From assembly GCA_020226215.1 (NCBI GenBank), contig CM035233.1, forward strand, positions 36,230,027 through 36,294,026: a stretch of 64,000 nt of DNA. Direction: 5' to 3'. The notes beneath the pieces were generated by a model. That model was not told where the DNA came from, did not search any database, and saw only the letters and a program-made list of their open reading frames with translations. The DNA comes from Sindora glabra. Lineage: Eukaryota > Streptophyta > Magnoliopsida > Fabales > Fabaceae. Numbering within the stretch: position 1 is the stretch's first letter; the number at the start of each line of letters is the position of its first letter. Shown here one piece after another: positions 13,291 to 25,842 of the stretch. Position numbers and translations under genes: made by a program.

Positions 13291-13639
13291 AGCCTAAATA
13301 TATCATAGATATAACTCAATTAATCAATAAAACAAGCCAAAATTCATAAACTAGCAATTTCACACCTAGACCACCATCAATTTCACTTTCAAATTATTAG
13401 AAACTAATTCTAATCAAATTAATCAACATAATAAATTAAAAATAAAAAATAAAAAATCCTAACCTTTTAGAAAAGAACTTACAGGTTAAATGCAAAAGAA
13501 AAAGCCAAAAATGGTTTGAAAGGCTACAAATGACAACGATGAGGGTTAAGGAGGTCACCAAAGCATGCTAGAGTAGTGATGGTGATTATGATGATGGAGA
13601 TAGAAGAAAGAAAAAGAAGAAGTAGGTGCTAATGTTGTG

Positions 13640-13989
13640 ACTTGGATATAATTTCACAATGGATATATCCATTATTAAGTCCTTTTAAAGAAATAATGCA
13701 TTTGACTTAATAGTAGATTTTAAAAATTTCAATGTTAATTTTATCACTAAAACCTAAAAATATTTTATTATTACACCAAAACAATTTCAAACTTAGAATG
13801 CACAATCCATTACTAAATTTCATCACTAACCTTCCCTTAAAAATTAGCAATAGACAAAAGATGGTTTGTTGTTAAACTTACAACCATTGCTTAATATTTT
13901 TGGAAATTGAAAATCCATTTATTAATAGGGTTTTTGTCCTTATTTACATCATAAAATGTCCATCATTAAATACATAAATTCTTGTAATG
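13640..13989 (-). mobile_element. possible CACTA right end
   Basis: The region ends ...attcttgtaatg at 13989, close to the canonical TTCTTGTAGTG right terminus of CACTA elements. Before it, a word like tccattattaa or tccatcattaa recurs about every 100 bases, consistent with subterminal repeats. The matching left end was not found and may be displaced by LTR remnant B. Confidence 0.35.
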
Positions 13990-13992
13990 ATA

Positions 13993-13999
<7 letters not shown>

Positions 14000-14059
<60 letters not shown>
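14000..14059. repeat. (TA)n microsatellite
   Basis: About 60 bases of uninterrupted TA dinucleotide repeat directly downstream of the CACTA-like terminus. Confidence 0.95.
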
Positions 14060-14063
<4 letters not shown>

Positions 14064-15089
14064 GTACATAAGTCTAATTGAATAAGCCATTAGCTTATTT
14101 TAAACTTTAAGAAGGCCTTGGCCTATTAGCATATTTGAAGACCTATTTATATAAGTAAGCTTTTAAATAGGCTTATATATCAAGTAAGGATTCCTTAAAT
14201 TAGGCCTAAATTTTTGCCATTTATAAACTAGTAAGTGAGGCTCAAACTAATGCTTTAGAAAATATGCCTAACCTATTTAAGATAGTCCCTAACATATTTA
14301 AGGCAACATCTAATCTTACCTAATTTATTTGCATCTTAGGTTATCCTATAACTTTACATTAAGAAATGGATGATTTAGAGTGATTACTAATAGTTAAAGA
14401 CTTTAGTTTATACATTAGGTATCTACGTAAGATCCTATAGTAAATAAATGAAAATGTATAAGTATCTAATGGATAGCATTAAAAAAGTGCTTAGTAGAGT
14501 TAAAAAGGTATTTATATAGAACTCTTTCTTCAATTTTATGTTAAAATTAAAAGATAAACAAAATAAGTTTTCATGGTTGCTACTTTAGAACGAAATATGA
14601 ATAGTAAGGAAGAAAACATGTCAATACACTATACTAAAAGAGCAAAAGGGCTAGAGAAAGTAGGAATATCAATAGAGAAAGTTTTAAAGGGAAAGAAAAT
14701 TAATAACTCCTAAAATGTTTAATTGACTAGGTATAGTTCAATTAAACTAGGTTTAGCTACATAGGGAAAAAAAAGGTTAGGTGTGTCCTAAGAGCACACT
14801 TTAATGCCTAAGTTAGTAGCTGTGTAAGCAGAGTAATAGTATGGAACTATAGATAGGCTAAAGTAACATACTTGAATCTTTTTATAAAGCTCTATTGCAT
14901 AGATCTCTAGGTATATGAGCTTATATGGTAAAAATTGCTATTGGTAAGACTTCAAACATGCTAGAATGTCCCTAGCTCTTGATTATGTTAATGGTAAATG
15001 TTTAGGATATAGATGAGCTTTTAAATTAGCTTTTAGTATGTTAATTAGGTCAAGACAAATTACTTTATGGTTTACCAATTTAATAGATT
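14060..15089. other. no identifiable gene; may include L1 5' region
   Basis: Between 14090 and 14330 a degenerate word (aggcctatttaag and variants) recurs several times. The remainder is AT-rich and full of stops. The 5' end of the L1 element starting by about 15090 could lie here, but I found no boundary or target duplication. Confidence 0.35.
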
Positions 15090-15679
15090 ATGTCCATGTG
15101 AAGGCGTTAGGCCAAGATTTGTCATTAAGCTAATTGGCCATAGGTTGGTCAACTAATTTAGGCATTTTTAGAAATGGATCATGATATATGGGGGTTCCCC
15201 TCCAAAAAAAAAAAGGTCTCTATGGAAGCTTTAAATTCATATACATGGAGAATGATTATTATTTAATAAGGTTCTCTAACATCAACAACTATAATTATGT
15301 TCTTTAAAAAAGTTCTTGGCTCATAATAAACCACCAACTAATGATAAAAATCAAATTTTAACTTATTCCAAGAAAATTTTCATTAGATTTTTGTATGGGC
15401 AAGAATTCCTAGTTCACCTATTAAATTCTATAATCATCAATTCTTGTGAAAGGTTAGTAACAATTTAGACAATTTATTAAGATTGATACAAAAATATTAC
15501 AAAGGAAGGAAAATAAAGAAAAAGACATGGTAGAAAAAGCAAAGTTTGCATGTATTTACATTAAGATTTATATTTTAAAATGATTCCTTTCAAAATCTAA
15601 ACTTTTATGCTAAACCTATAAGATTGAGTATAAAAACTTGTATTTTATTTCTTTTCATTATGGAAAATATAGCTATAAA
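15090..15679 (+). pseudogene. plant L1 LINE ORF1, first part (DUF4283 domain to zinc knuckle)
   Basis: Translated in pieces, this is the nucleic-acid-binding ORF1 protein of a plant L1 LINE. Visible in order: FVIKLIGHRL (about 15119), NDYYLIRFSNINNYNYVL (15250-15305), SSWLIINHQLM (about 15310), VWARIPSSPIKFYNHQF (15396-15446), AKFACIYIKIYILK (15540-15581) and IEYKNLYFISFHYGKYSYK (15623-15679). The first four match the DUF4283 domain typical of plant LINE ORF1. The last is a CCHC zinc knuckle in which two Cys and the His have changed (CFxCGxxGH to SFHYGKYSY). Several frameshifts and stops separate the pieces. The reading is cut at 15679 by the solo LTR and resumes at 17329. ORF1 protein normally packages LINE RNA. 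Confidence 0.75.
15675..15679. repeat. target duplication ATAAA, left copy
   Basis: Matches 17324-17328 exactly. The two copies flank the solo LTR. Confidence 0.8.
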
Positions 15680-17323
15680 TGTTAGGTTTCAGATCAACAT
15701 ATATAGTAGAAATTCAAAATTTTATCCGAAACTCATCAAGGATCCATGCAAAAAGGCATAAATCAGTGTTAGGGTTTTACTTTTTGTGCACTTATGTTCT
15801 TTCTAAACAGAACTTCAAGAAACCAAGATGAATCATGAATCAAATGCCGGCCGGAAGGTACAGCATCTCTGCGGTATCCACATAGAGTGAACAAAGATTT
15901 CTCACCCTCCACAAATTTGTTAGGATACGTCTCTCTCTCTCTAGGATTAGGATTAGTATGTTTTTCTGAGTGATTTAGGGTTTGATGATAGCTAATGTGT
16001 ATTTTAAAAGTACTGCCTTCAAGTTCCTTTTATAGAACTAAGGCATACCACATTCCTAGTCCTACTAGGATAATACTTCCAAAATCCTAATTTTACTTAA
16101 TAACTATCACTTTATCCTTATCATGGAAAGAGTGAGGAGAGATAGGACTTATCCATTAATTATCTAATATTAGATAATAATATTATCTTATAATATAATT
16201 ATCTAATATTAACATGGTATATAGTTATCTTATATTAGAAAATAATATTATCTCATAATATAATTATCTAATATCTAATAACATAATTATATGATATTAC
16301 TTTAATCAAATAATATCACATAATATACCATATATTACGTGAAAATATATTATTATTTTAATAATAATATATATATGCACAAAAATAAGTTCAATTAATT
16401 ATTATCTCATTCCTATTCCTTTTGTGTGATCTTGTAGGTTCTTACTACATTGGTAATAGTCCATTTGTGGACTATAGATAGTAAGTGATATCTAGCAATA
16501 CATCACTGTCACCTAAGTAATAAGAAATATCTGTGACTCAATATTTAATTAATGTGTGAATAACACTTTGCAATATAGTTCCTTTTGTAACAATATCCAA
16601 ATCGAATTAGAAGCATAGAATGCATCATCCTTATTGATGTTCAATTTATGTTTCTTAATACCAAGTAGATTAACTTAAACAAATTATTAATATCTCATAT
16701 TGATCCATTTGAGCATGACCATGCATTTCTTAATCTTACTCAATCAAGATGCCTATGGATATCACTCCTACTATGTAATTGGAACAAAATTCTCATCTAC
16801 ATCATTCACATCTCTTTGCATGATTCATGACATACCCAATTAATGTCCTACAACACATCCCAGTTAAAGGTGATACAGGATGACATCAAAGTGTGTGACT
16901 CCTCATATAGGAAACTGTAATGACTTTAGATCAAAGGACTACGTGCATTGTGGTCTCATGAGAATAACTAATGACATATGACAATCCATATAGTTTTCTC
17001 ATCACGAGTCAGTCCAGTACATCTGTTCACTAACAATGTACTCATGTATCAACTTAATATCATATATCCAGGATTCATAATTATCAATTACTATATATGC
17101 TAGTCTCAATATATTATTACTATCCCTTTCGTAATAATACTTAACTAGGGGCATTTTAAGAATAGTAAAACTATTCCAAGGACAATTATTATATTAAGTT
17201 ATAAATTACACAGATATATATAAGAAAATAAAATATAATAATTACATTGCCTGAAATAAAACATAATATATTATGCATTATTACAATCATCTTTATGATT
17301 GACTCCTAGGACACATATCAACA
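15680..17323 (-). mobile_element. solo LTR (probably copia-type) inserted in the L1 ORF1
   Basis: On the minus strand the LTR begins TGTTGATATGTGTCCTAGGA (17323 downward) and ends ...CTGAAACCTAACA at 15680, the TG...CA ends of an LTR. Both flanks read ATAAA (15675-15679 and 17324-17328), a perfect 5-bp target duplication. A TATA box, TTCTATAAAAGG on the minus strand, lies at about 16026-16038. The opening 'gtcctaggagtcaatc' resembles LTRs of plant copia elements, but no gag-pol is present, so the superfamily is inferred. Near 16150-16330 a cluster of tatctaatattagata-type palindromes is found. One LTR without internal region is the product of LTR-LTR recombination. Confidence 0.8.
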
Positions 17324-17328
17324 ATAAA
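17324..17328. repeat. target duplication ATAAA, right copy
   Basis: Right-hand partner of 15675-15679. Confidence 0.8.
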
Positions 17329-17760
17329 AAAAAGGAATGTCCATAGGCTATAGAAGATTTAAATGGTGCAAAAGTCTTTACTCATGAAAACCAATTGGTG
17401 GGTCATACTTTACTACATCTAAACTAAAAATTGGAGATAAGATATTTGGGCCATAAATGATTGCTCTAAAAGGTCACTAAAAGAGGAAGGTGGCTAATTT
17501 TTGTAAGATAAATTTGATGGAACCAATTATGAATACATTGAATAATTTTGCAAGAAATAGGGTTAATTCTAAAAAGGCTTTGGAAATGGGTTCACAATTT
17601 AATATCCTTATGGATATTGATAATGAACATGATATTAATAAAGATATTATTGAGATTAATATGGAAACTAATTCTATGAAGGCAGAATCTAAAATGCAAA
17701 TGGTAATTATGATTAAAAAAAAGGACTAATAATGGGGGTAAGACAAATAACAAAGTTAAG
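17329..17760 (+). pseudogene. plant L1 LINE ORF1, second part
   Basis: Resumes in the same frame after the solo LTR with KKKECP, supplying the last Cys of the zinc knuckle begun before 15679. It then gives FGP*MIALKGH near 17445 (family pattern YGPWM.V.R) and the open stretch 17490-17729 with ALEMGSQFNILMDIDNE, which matches the GSRFxxLxD motif of the C-terminal half of plant L1 ORF1 proteins. The 79-codon open stretch is a fragment, not a gene in its own right. Stops and at least one frameshift remain. Confidence 0.7.
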
Positions 17761-18224
17761 CTAGATGATAGTAATGCTCAACAAACTACATTATAAGACA
17801 CTACTAATTTAGAGACTTATAAAAAGTTAGTATTTATTGGGCCATCCAAGGTAGCCTAAAAATTCCTTATTTCACCATCTAAGATATAAATGAAACTAGG
17901 TAAATCTTCTAACCATATTCTCTTACGCTTTCTAACAAAGCCATATAAAAATAGCACTTTTATGAGTAAGTCTTAACCTAGCATAACATCAAGCAAGATG
18001 CCTTTATCTCAACCAGTGTAGAATCTGGCACAAGGAGTTAGTGAAAAAAAATAAAGGACCAATGACCATTAAATCTAAACCTTTTGACAATAATTTTACA
18101 AAACAATTCATGAGATAGGAAAATGAAAAGATGAAGAATCTAAACAATCATATGATAGTCAAACAATTAGAAGGTGTGCTAATACACTATTAAAATGTTT
18201 AACTTCCATTTATCCATAGTTATT

Positions 18225-18340
18225 ATGAATTATGTGAGATAGAATTCTAGGGGTTTAAGATTTAAAGCTTTACCAAGCCTTATTAGAAATTTAATTAAGA
18301 AGCATGATATTGGTACGTATATATTATCCTAGAACCATGA
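18225..18340 (+). pseudogene. L1 LINE ORF2 start (endonuclease N-terminus)
   Basis: ATG at 18225 opens MNYVR*NSRGLRFKALPSLIRNLIKKHDI (written with its stop), matching the start of plant L1 ORF2, whose family form is an M-x-x-x-x-WNCRG motif followed by a leucine- and lysine-rich helix. The Trp codon has become a stop (TAG). It lies about 460 bases after ORF1, the right place for ORF2. The rest of the endonuclease and the reverse transcriptase are missing or unrecognisable. Confidence 0.6.
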
Positions 18341-18650
18341 GCTAATAAATGTTTTCTCCTCTTATTAATCCTAGATGAGTATTTGATTAGGGAGACTTTC
18401 TCTGACACCTATGGGGAGTGTTCATAATCAATTTTAAGGTTTAAGAGTAGCACCCTTATTTATATTGTAATATTAGTGGTTTAACCCTGAGAACCACCTA
18501 TTACCATACTATTAGGTTAGATACCACTAGGTTCAAACTATCCAGTCACTTTAATATTGAACTAAGCCTTTTATATGTTATTTTGTTATTAAATTAATAG
18601 GTCTATAATAAAAAATTTAATATATTAAAGATATCCTACTTAATGATTAG

Positions 18651-18860
18651 CAGATTCGATTCTCTCACACCAGCATAAATAACAACAAAATGGCAGATCT
18701 CCTTGTTAAGATAGGCTTGAAAATCCTTTTAGTTTGAAATTATCTATTCTAAGACTAATGAGTGCTCCTATCTTGCATGAAAAGGTCAAGTATGATCTTG
18801 TAATCATGTAGCGCCCTTAGGTTCAACCCTTATAATTGAAAAAAAAAAGAAAAAAAATTA
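18651..18860 (+). pseudogene. L1 LINE ORF2 C-terminus, 3' UTR and poly(A)
   Basis: The frame starting at 18651 gives IRFSHTSINNNKMADLLVKI and a stop at 18734, matching the RNase H-like end of plant L1 ORF2 (pattern NxxADxLAKxG). About 100 bases later comes an A-rich run, 18838-18857, broken by one G: the 3' end of the element. Since only about 300 bases separate the endonuclease start from this C-terminus, most of ORF2 has been deleted. No target duplication was found downstream of the A-run. Confidence 0.6.
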
Positions 18861-20590
18861 AACAATGTATAATTGGCATGGCTATTGTGTCTTTCAGGAA
18901 AAGTATCAAATCATTGCACTAGTTTAGAAGGATTGCTAAAGAAATGTGAACTTCTGTAAATGAAACAAATTACCTTAAAAAATATGATAACTCATTTCAT
19001 ATGTATAACCTAATTTTATATATAATTTATTCTTATTTTATTTGTTATTAGTGATAAATAAAAAATAATTGAAAAATATTTTTCTACTTTTATATCTTAT
19101 TTGTATAACTTCATAATTATTTTATTTTTTAAATATTTTTTGCCATAAGAACAATAATAACAATAACCATAATCTAACTAAGTTAATTTAAGAGACATTT
19201 GAACTATATAATACTCAACTTATTTGATTTATAAATTAGTTTTATATATTTTTGTGTGTGTTTATACTACTAGACACATACATATAAAGCATTGGGATCA
19301 AAACTAGAATATAAAGGAAGGCAAAGCTTTTAAAGAACATCATATATCATTTAAATCAAAATCTTTATGCATATAGATCTAAACCACATTACTATTTTTT
19401 AATAAATAATATTATAAATTTTTTGTAAAGAGTAATACCTTTTCATTTTCATTATGTGTAATTTTTTAAAACTCATTTAAATTGTGCTTATGACTATTAT
19501 TGATAATGGGATACGACAAAAGCAAATTAATTTTTTCTTGTCCTATACTCTATTGTCAAAATAAAATGTTATTTTACCTTATGCCCTATGTTTTGAGAAA
19601 AATTTTACCCTATCTCCATGCCTCACAAGGCAAAAGAGTTCCATGAGGTCTTGTAGAAAATGATAATAAATAAAAAAATAAAAAAGATAAATTCTAAAAT
19701 TAAGAATTACAAATTTATATGTAATTACTAAGTATTCCTAAACATTAATAAATAAGGAAGAAAAGAAAAAAATTTAAATTTAAATATTTTGAATAATATA
19801 TGGTTGACAAAATGTAAAAAACATAGGTCTAAGGTCATATATAATTTATTTAAACAGTTTGAATCTTAAAAAATGCAAGTTAATACAAAGCGAACAAAAT
19901 ATTATTAGTTTCTACTTTCAATATTATATTTTCAATTTTTAAACAATTAAATTATTAAAATGGTTTAAATAGTTATACAAAAATACACATGTATGTAGGT
20001 ATATATTAGCGTATAAAATAAGAGTATAATAATTTTGTAATAGCAAAGGTTCCAAGGAGTAAGGCAAGGTATTATTACCTTATCTTCACCGTTTTGTTTG
20101 AGGCAAAAATGTGTTACATATCTTATTTTGTGGGGTAAAAAATCATACCATCCCTAAATTTCATCAAAGAAATCTTTGTGCTACATTATAAATTCAGAAT
20201 ATTTTGTCATCCTCAATTATAACTTGCCTAAAAATTTAACAGCTTAAATCATGTTGAGTTTAAACTCAAGAATTTTTCTCATTTATAAACAAGTTAAAGG
20301 AATGAGAAAATTAAAATTGAATAGGTGAATTTATTGACTCATTGCTAATCTTATATTTAAGACTTTTAGCATCTTATATAACTAATTGCTGAAATATTTT
20401 ATTTTTTACTGCTTAAAAAATTAAATGGTTTCTTAATAAAATTCTTTTTATAGGTATAAATTTGCTTCAAATATAGAAATATTTCTTTGTTAAACTCTAT
20501 ATTGAGATAGCAAGGGCTTGAAGAATGTTAAAAAAAAAAAAATCAAACTATGGCTTTATAACAGATAACCTTCAAATATGATCATATGAA
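18861..20590. other. AT-rich intergenic DNA, no gene seen
   Basis: No open reading frame longer than about 50 codons with recognisable protein features, and no RNA gene. Two segments near 19560-19640 and 20040-20110 share 'cctta..cc' and 'gcctcacaaggc/ggcaagg' words and may be distantly related, which I could not resolve. Confidence 0.4.
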
Positions 20591-20595
20591 CTTTT
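20591..20595. repeat. target duplication CTTTT of the copia element, left
   Basis: Identical to 26567-26571. Choosing this duplication sets the 5' LTR start at TGTTGTATATT (20596). Confidence 0.7.
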
Positions 20596-21326
20596 TGTTG
20601 TATATTAAATAGTATTTCAAAAGACTAAGTCTCACATTGAGTAAGTTAGGCTTCAAGAAAAGGTTTATATATAAGACTTATATTTTATGTAAAATGACAA
20701 AGAAAGAAAGTGGCAAGTTTATGTGCATGAGGTGGGCTAATATTAGTGTAAAATAGTGGATTTACCTCCTAGAATAAATAACATGTGAAGCCATGTCCAA
20801 GCCTATCTTTGTAAAACTAAAATCAATATAATTTTTATTTTTACAAAATCTCATCCTGACATGAGAAACAAGATTTTAGCTTTAGTAAAAATTGAAATGT
20901 CAATGTATTTATTTGAACATTTAATTCTTAATTACTATTTCTTAATGACTATTTAAACATTTATTTCTAACAGCTAGCTATTTTAGCATTTATTTCCTAA
21001 TAGCTATATTTTCGATAACCATATTTCAATAACTATATTTCTAGTGGCTATTTTTTAATGGCTAGATTTTTTAGCTTATAAATAATATACTATTCCTCTC
21101 ATTTTATACAACACACTCACTACAATCACTTTTTCTACAAACACTCTACTATATTTCATTTTCTTACTATCTACTTCCTATTCTAATCATGCAATTTTAG
21201 GATAGAAGAGTCTATTGAATCTTAGGGGGAATTGATAATTTAAGTTCCGCACGAGAGGCTTGGATAATTCCTTTAGGATAATGACCTGTGTTATGCCTTA
21301 GATTGCTCAACCAGTTTTTCATTACA
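20596..21326 (+). repeat. 5' LTR of Ty1/copia element
   Basis: Runs from TGTTGTAT to TTACA, 731 bp. It aligns along its whole length with 25843-26566. Shared landmarks include caaaagacta, gaggtgggctaa, aggtccaagcct-like, ttttagctttagtaaaaatt, agcttataaatagtata (TATA box near 21075) and gaggcttggataattc. The U3 half is rich in a short 'aatggctat' unit repeated with changes. The primer-binding site that should follow is not clearly recognisable (atctcaagg). Confidence 0.85.
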
Positions 21327-21339
21327 ATCTCAAGGAATT

Positions 21340-22260
21340 ATGATAGTTGCTACTGTTAATGCTTCTGCTTCAAATAATAGTCAACAATAATGGGATACTC
21401 ATTCACTAGGTATTGAATGTACTACCAATACAACACTACAAAATCTCTCCTGTGTTAAACCTTTTCCAAATGTTTCAAATATTGAGGTATTCAAAGGTTA
21501 GGATTTCAAAAGATAGCAGGAACACATATCTTCCATTCTAGACATTCATAAAGTTACATTGTCTCTTACAAATACGAAGTAGAATTCAAAAAATTGGAAT
21601 TATGCTAACAAGATTTGTCGTCATACAATTCTTAGCACATTATCCAATGATCTATTTGATGTTTATTGTTCTTACAAGGAATCCAAGGCAATTTAAGATT
21701 CAATAATTCTCAAGTACACTGTTAAAGATGTGGATAAGAAAAAATTTGTAATAAGAAATTTTTATCATTAGAAGATGAATGATGAAAATTATATAAAAAC
21801 AAAAATAAATTAATATCATAAAATGTTAGAGGATCTTAAGGCTAAAAAAATATTGTTACAAGATGAGCTTGTTGCTAGGATTATAATTGAAAAGCTACTT
21901 GATTCATAAAATAACTATAAATAACTCTCATTCGTAGAACTCATCATTGAAGATACCAATTGTAAAGAAATGCAAGCTTTCAAGGTAAAGGCATTAACAA
22001 TGAAGGTTAATCTAGAACAAGATAGTTTATGACAAAAGAATTAACACCAAAGGAGCTCATGCCAATAGAATCAAAATCACACTTTTAATGATCTTAAGAA
22101 AAATTATAAACCTAAAACTACTAATCCTAATTTTAAGAAAAAGAAAGGAAATTGTTATATTTGTGGAAAGCCATGACAGCATGCACCCTAATGTAGAAAA
22201 AGGGTAAGAAATGACAATCCTCTAAAACTTAAAGCAAATTTAGTTAGAGATGATAATGAT
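21340..22260 (+). pseudogene. copia gag (capsid/nucleocapsid) remnant
   Basis: The ATG at 21340 lies 13 bases after the 5' LTR and opens MIVATVNASASNNSQQ before the first stop. Downstream pieces keep the gag pattern: NIEVFKG*DFKR*QEHISS (about 21480), ILSTLSNDLFDVY (21632), LQDELVARIIIEKLLDS (21858) and then the nucleocapsid zinc knuckle CYICGKP*QHAP*CRK at 22153. In the knuckle the three Cys survive, but the conserved Gly and a Gln have become stops and the zinc His reads Gln. Gag would have formed the virus-like particle in the cytoplasm. Confidence 0.75.
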
Positions 22261-25230
22261 GATATAATTGTAGTGGTCATTTCTCACACAAATATTATAG
22301 CCAATGTGAAAGATTAGGTGGTATACTCAAATGTTACAAGACACATCAGTGTTAATAAAGAACCCTTCACTTTTTACTCATTAGTAGAAGATAGAGAAGA
22401 TCTAGTCTACCTTGGAGATTCAAGAATTGCAAAGGTGTTTAGAAAAGGTAAAATACTCCTAAAACTCATATATAACATTAAGTGATGTCCTACATGTTCT
22501 TAATATTAGAATAAATTTAATCCTGTATCTTTATTGGGAAAAGCTAGGATTAAAATGTCTTTTGAATCTAATAAGATAATCAAGGAAAAAAATATTTTTA
22601 TGGGAAAGGGATATTGCAATCAAGGATTATTTATACTAAATGCCTTCAATGTTATGAAATGAGACTGCATCTACTTCTACTTACTTTGTTGATTAATCTA
22701 ATTTATGGCATCTAACACTAGGCCATGTAAATTCTGGATACATTGTAAAAATAAGAATTCTAAGATTAATACCTGAGGTTAATTCTAATAACATGAATAA
22801 ATGCCAAATTTGTGCAGAATTTAAGTTAACTAAGAAATCATATGCATCTGTAAATAAAGGAGAATCAAACTTATTAGACTTATTACATACAAACTTATGT
22901 GATTTAAACTATGACGAGAGGTGATAAGAAGTATTATGTTACTTTCATAAATAATTATTTTAGATATACCAAAGTATACTAAATTAGAAATAAAGATGAA
23001 GCCTTTCCCATGTTCCAACAATACAAATTTGAGATTCAAAATTAACTTAGTAGAAAAATTAAAAGAGCTAGATTAAATAAAGGTGGTGAATTTACATTAC
23101 TTAATGATTTTTGTGAAAATGAGGGAATAATACATGAGTTAACACTGTCATATTCTCATGAATCAAATGGAGTAGAAAAAAAATAGGACATTAAAAAAAA
23201 TGATGAATGTCTTATTAATAAGTTTTTCTACACTTGATAACTTGTGGAAGGAAACCATTTTATCTGCTTGTCATTTACAAAAGAAGATGCCCCATAAGAA
23301 AATGAGGAAAACACCTTATGAGTTATGGAAAGGTTATACACCTAATTTACAATATTTGAAAATGTAAGGGTTTAGCTAAAGTCTTATTACTTGAGCTTAA
23401 GAAAAGAAAAATAGGATCAAAAACCTCTAATTATATGTTTTTAGGATATGCTAGTAATAGTGTAGTATATAGATTTATTGTTTTGAAAAGTGATGTACTT
23501 GACTATAATATAATAATGAAATAAAGAATGCTAAGTTCTTTAAGTACATTTATCCATTACAAGATAAAATTTCTTATACATCAAAACCTTTAAATACACA
23601 ATTGTTTGATCTAAAACAAACAAATGAAATTTTGAGAAGTAAAAAATAAAGAAAAAAGACTTCTTTTGAAAATTATTTTTATATGTTTATTATTGATAAT
23701 GATCCTCAAATATATTTTAAAGAACTTTCTTTGCCTAATGTAAAATTTTGGAAGAAAGCACTCAAAATAGAACTTAAATTAATTTTATAGAATCAAACTT
23801 AAGAACTAGTGGACTTGCCTCCTAGACCAAATCTAATAAGTTGCAAATGGATTTTTAAAAAGAAATATTTTCCTAATGGTTCAACTAAAAAATATAAAGC
23901 TTGACTAGTTGTAAAAGGTTTTACACAAAAATAAAATATTAATTACTTCGATACTTTTGCACCAATAAAAAATATTTCTTCAATTCATATTTTATTTGCT
24001 TTAGCTTTTATTTTTAAATTAGTTGTACATCAAATGGATTGAAAACTACCTTTTTGAATGGAGATTTAGAGGAAGAAATTTATATGATATAAATTAAGGC
24101 CTATGAGGTCCCAAAACAAGAATATAAGGTTTGTAAATTAAAAAAAAAATCTTTATATGGCTTAAAATAAGTATCTAAATAGTGGCATGAGAAATTTGAC
24201 CAAATATTGATAAATAATGGTTTCTCATGTGTTGAAGTGGACAAATATGTATATACAAAATGTAAAAATAATGAATGCATGATCATTAGTTTATATAGGA
24301 ATGATATTCTTATTTTCTGCACTAGTTTTCTTGTTGTGCATAAAACTAAATCCTTTTTTACTTTAAATTTTGACATGAAAGATATGGGTGAAGCTAATGT
24401 TATTTTGGGTATTAGAATCATAAGGAAATACAATGGCATTATGTTGACTTAACAACATTATGTATAAAAACTTTTTAAGAAATTTGGATATCTAGAGGAA
24501 AAGCCTATTAGTACTCCTTATGATGTTAATACTCAATTAAAGAAAAATTTAAGGAACTCAATAAATCAATGTGAGTAAGCACAGATTATTTGGAGTCTGA
24601 TGCATTTAATGAATTTTCCTAAGCTTAACATAGCATATGCAGTATGCAGATTAAGTAAGTATACCTATAGTCCCAACTAAGATCACTAGATTGCACTGGT
24701 AAGAATAATGAAATTTCTAAAAGGAACCATAAACTATGATATTCTATATCGTGATTTTCCCATTATATTAGAAGGATACAATGATGTTAATTGGATCTCT
24801 AATTCAAATGAGAAAAAATCCACTAGTGGTTATGTGTTCACTCTTGGTGGTGGTGTAGTGGCTTAGAAATCATCCAGCAAACAATTATAGCTAAATCTAC
24901 CATAAAGTTAAAGTTTATGGCTTTTGAAATAACTAGAAGTAAAGCTGAATAGATAAAAAATTTCTTATCTAATATATCATTAGGTATGAAATCAAAACCT
25001 TTGGTATTTATGCATTGTGATTGCTAATCAGCAATAGCCATTACAAAGAATAAAGCTTTCAATGGCAAAAATCGTTATATTAAATTAAAACATAATATTG
25101 TAAAGCAAATACTTAAAGATGGAATGATTTCCATAGATTATATGAAGTTAAAAAAGAATTTGGCTAATTCTTTGACGAAACCCTTAGGTAGAAAACAAAT
25201 AATTAAAACATCAAGGGGAATGGGACTAGT
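22261..25230 (+). pseudogene. copia pol (protease, integrase, RT, RNase H) remnant
   Basis: Domains in order. Protease near 22320: YSNVTRHISVNKEPF, where the family has DSGAT-RH, so the catalytic Asp is gone. Integrase: LWHLTLGHVNSGY (about 22705) and KCQICAEFKLTK (about 22802), the HHCC zinc finger, then GSKTSNYMFLGYA (about 23416). Reverse transcriptase: CKWIFKKKYFPNGSTKKYKA (about 23843), then the open piece 24207-24452 with SLYRNDILIF in place of the YVDD box (first Asp to Asn) and FDMKDMGEANVILGIRI. RNase H: SNSNEKKSTSGYVFTLGGGV (24802) and LANSLTKPLGRKQIIKTSRGMGL (about 25160-25228). There are dozens of stops and several frame changes. Two catalytic positions are visibly lost. Confidence 0.85.
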
Positions 25231-25830
25231 GACATTTTAAAAGATTAATATTAATGGTAACACGACCTATGTGATTGGTGATCCCATGAAGTAGGTTCAT
25301 ATAGATAATAACAAGTTAATGTTAGTTCTGAAAGCACTAGAAATAATTTTATGTATCCCTCCTATGGTGTATAGAAATAGTGCTTTAAAAATTGCAAATT
25401 ATATGTGAGAAAGAGCTTGACTCTTAATGAATTCCATAACCCTTATAGGTGATGTATTTAATTGCAATGTACACCAGATGGACTCACTTATATGAGTGTG
25501 GAGTAGGGCCGTTCCTATGAGATATTAGCAAGATCTTTAGAGCACTTATGAACTACTAAGTAAGCACATGGCCTATTAGTGCAAAACCACATTGCACAAG
25601 AAAATGATTCACAAGTGTGAATTAATTGGTGAGATCATTATTTTATAACAAGAGATTATTGGTTTATAAAAAACTAAATGTTTCATTAGTAACTTTATAA
25701 ATTATGTCTCTTTCTTTCTAGATTTAGTTCATGGTCTATAAAAACATAAAATTGATAATTTACATTTATTTAAGAACCGAGCAAAGATTCTTTACCTATT
25801 TCTTTGTTTTCTTTTATAAGTCTTTTAAAC

Positions 25831-25842
25831 TATATGGGAGAT
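25831..25842 (+). other. polypurine tract of the copia element
   Basis: tatatgggagat immediately precedes the 3' LTR, where the plus-strand primer of LTR retrotransposons is found. Confidence 0.6.

Noticed and set aside
21327..21339. Copia primer-binding site
   Set aside because: The bases after the 5' LTR do not match the usual initiator-tRNA complement well enough to call.
24101..24439. 112-codon open frame on the minus strand, the longest outside the MULE
   Set aside because: Antisense of the copia reverse transcriptase; the plus strand carries the FDMKDMGEANVILG motif.
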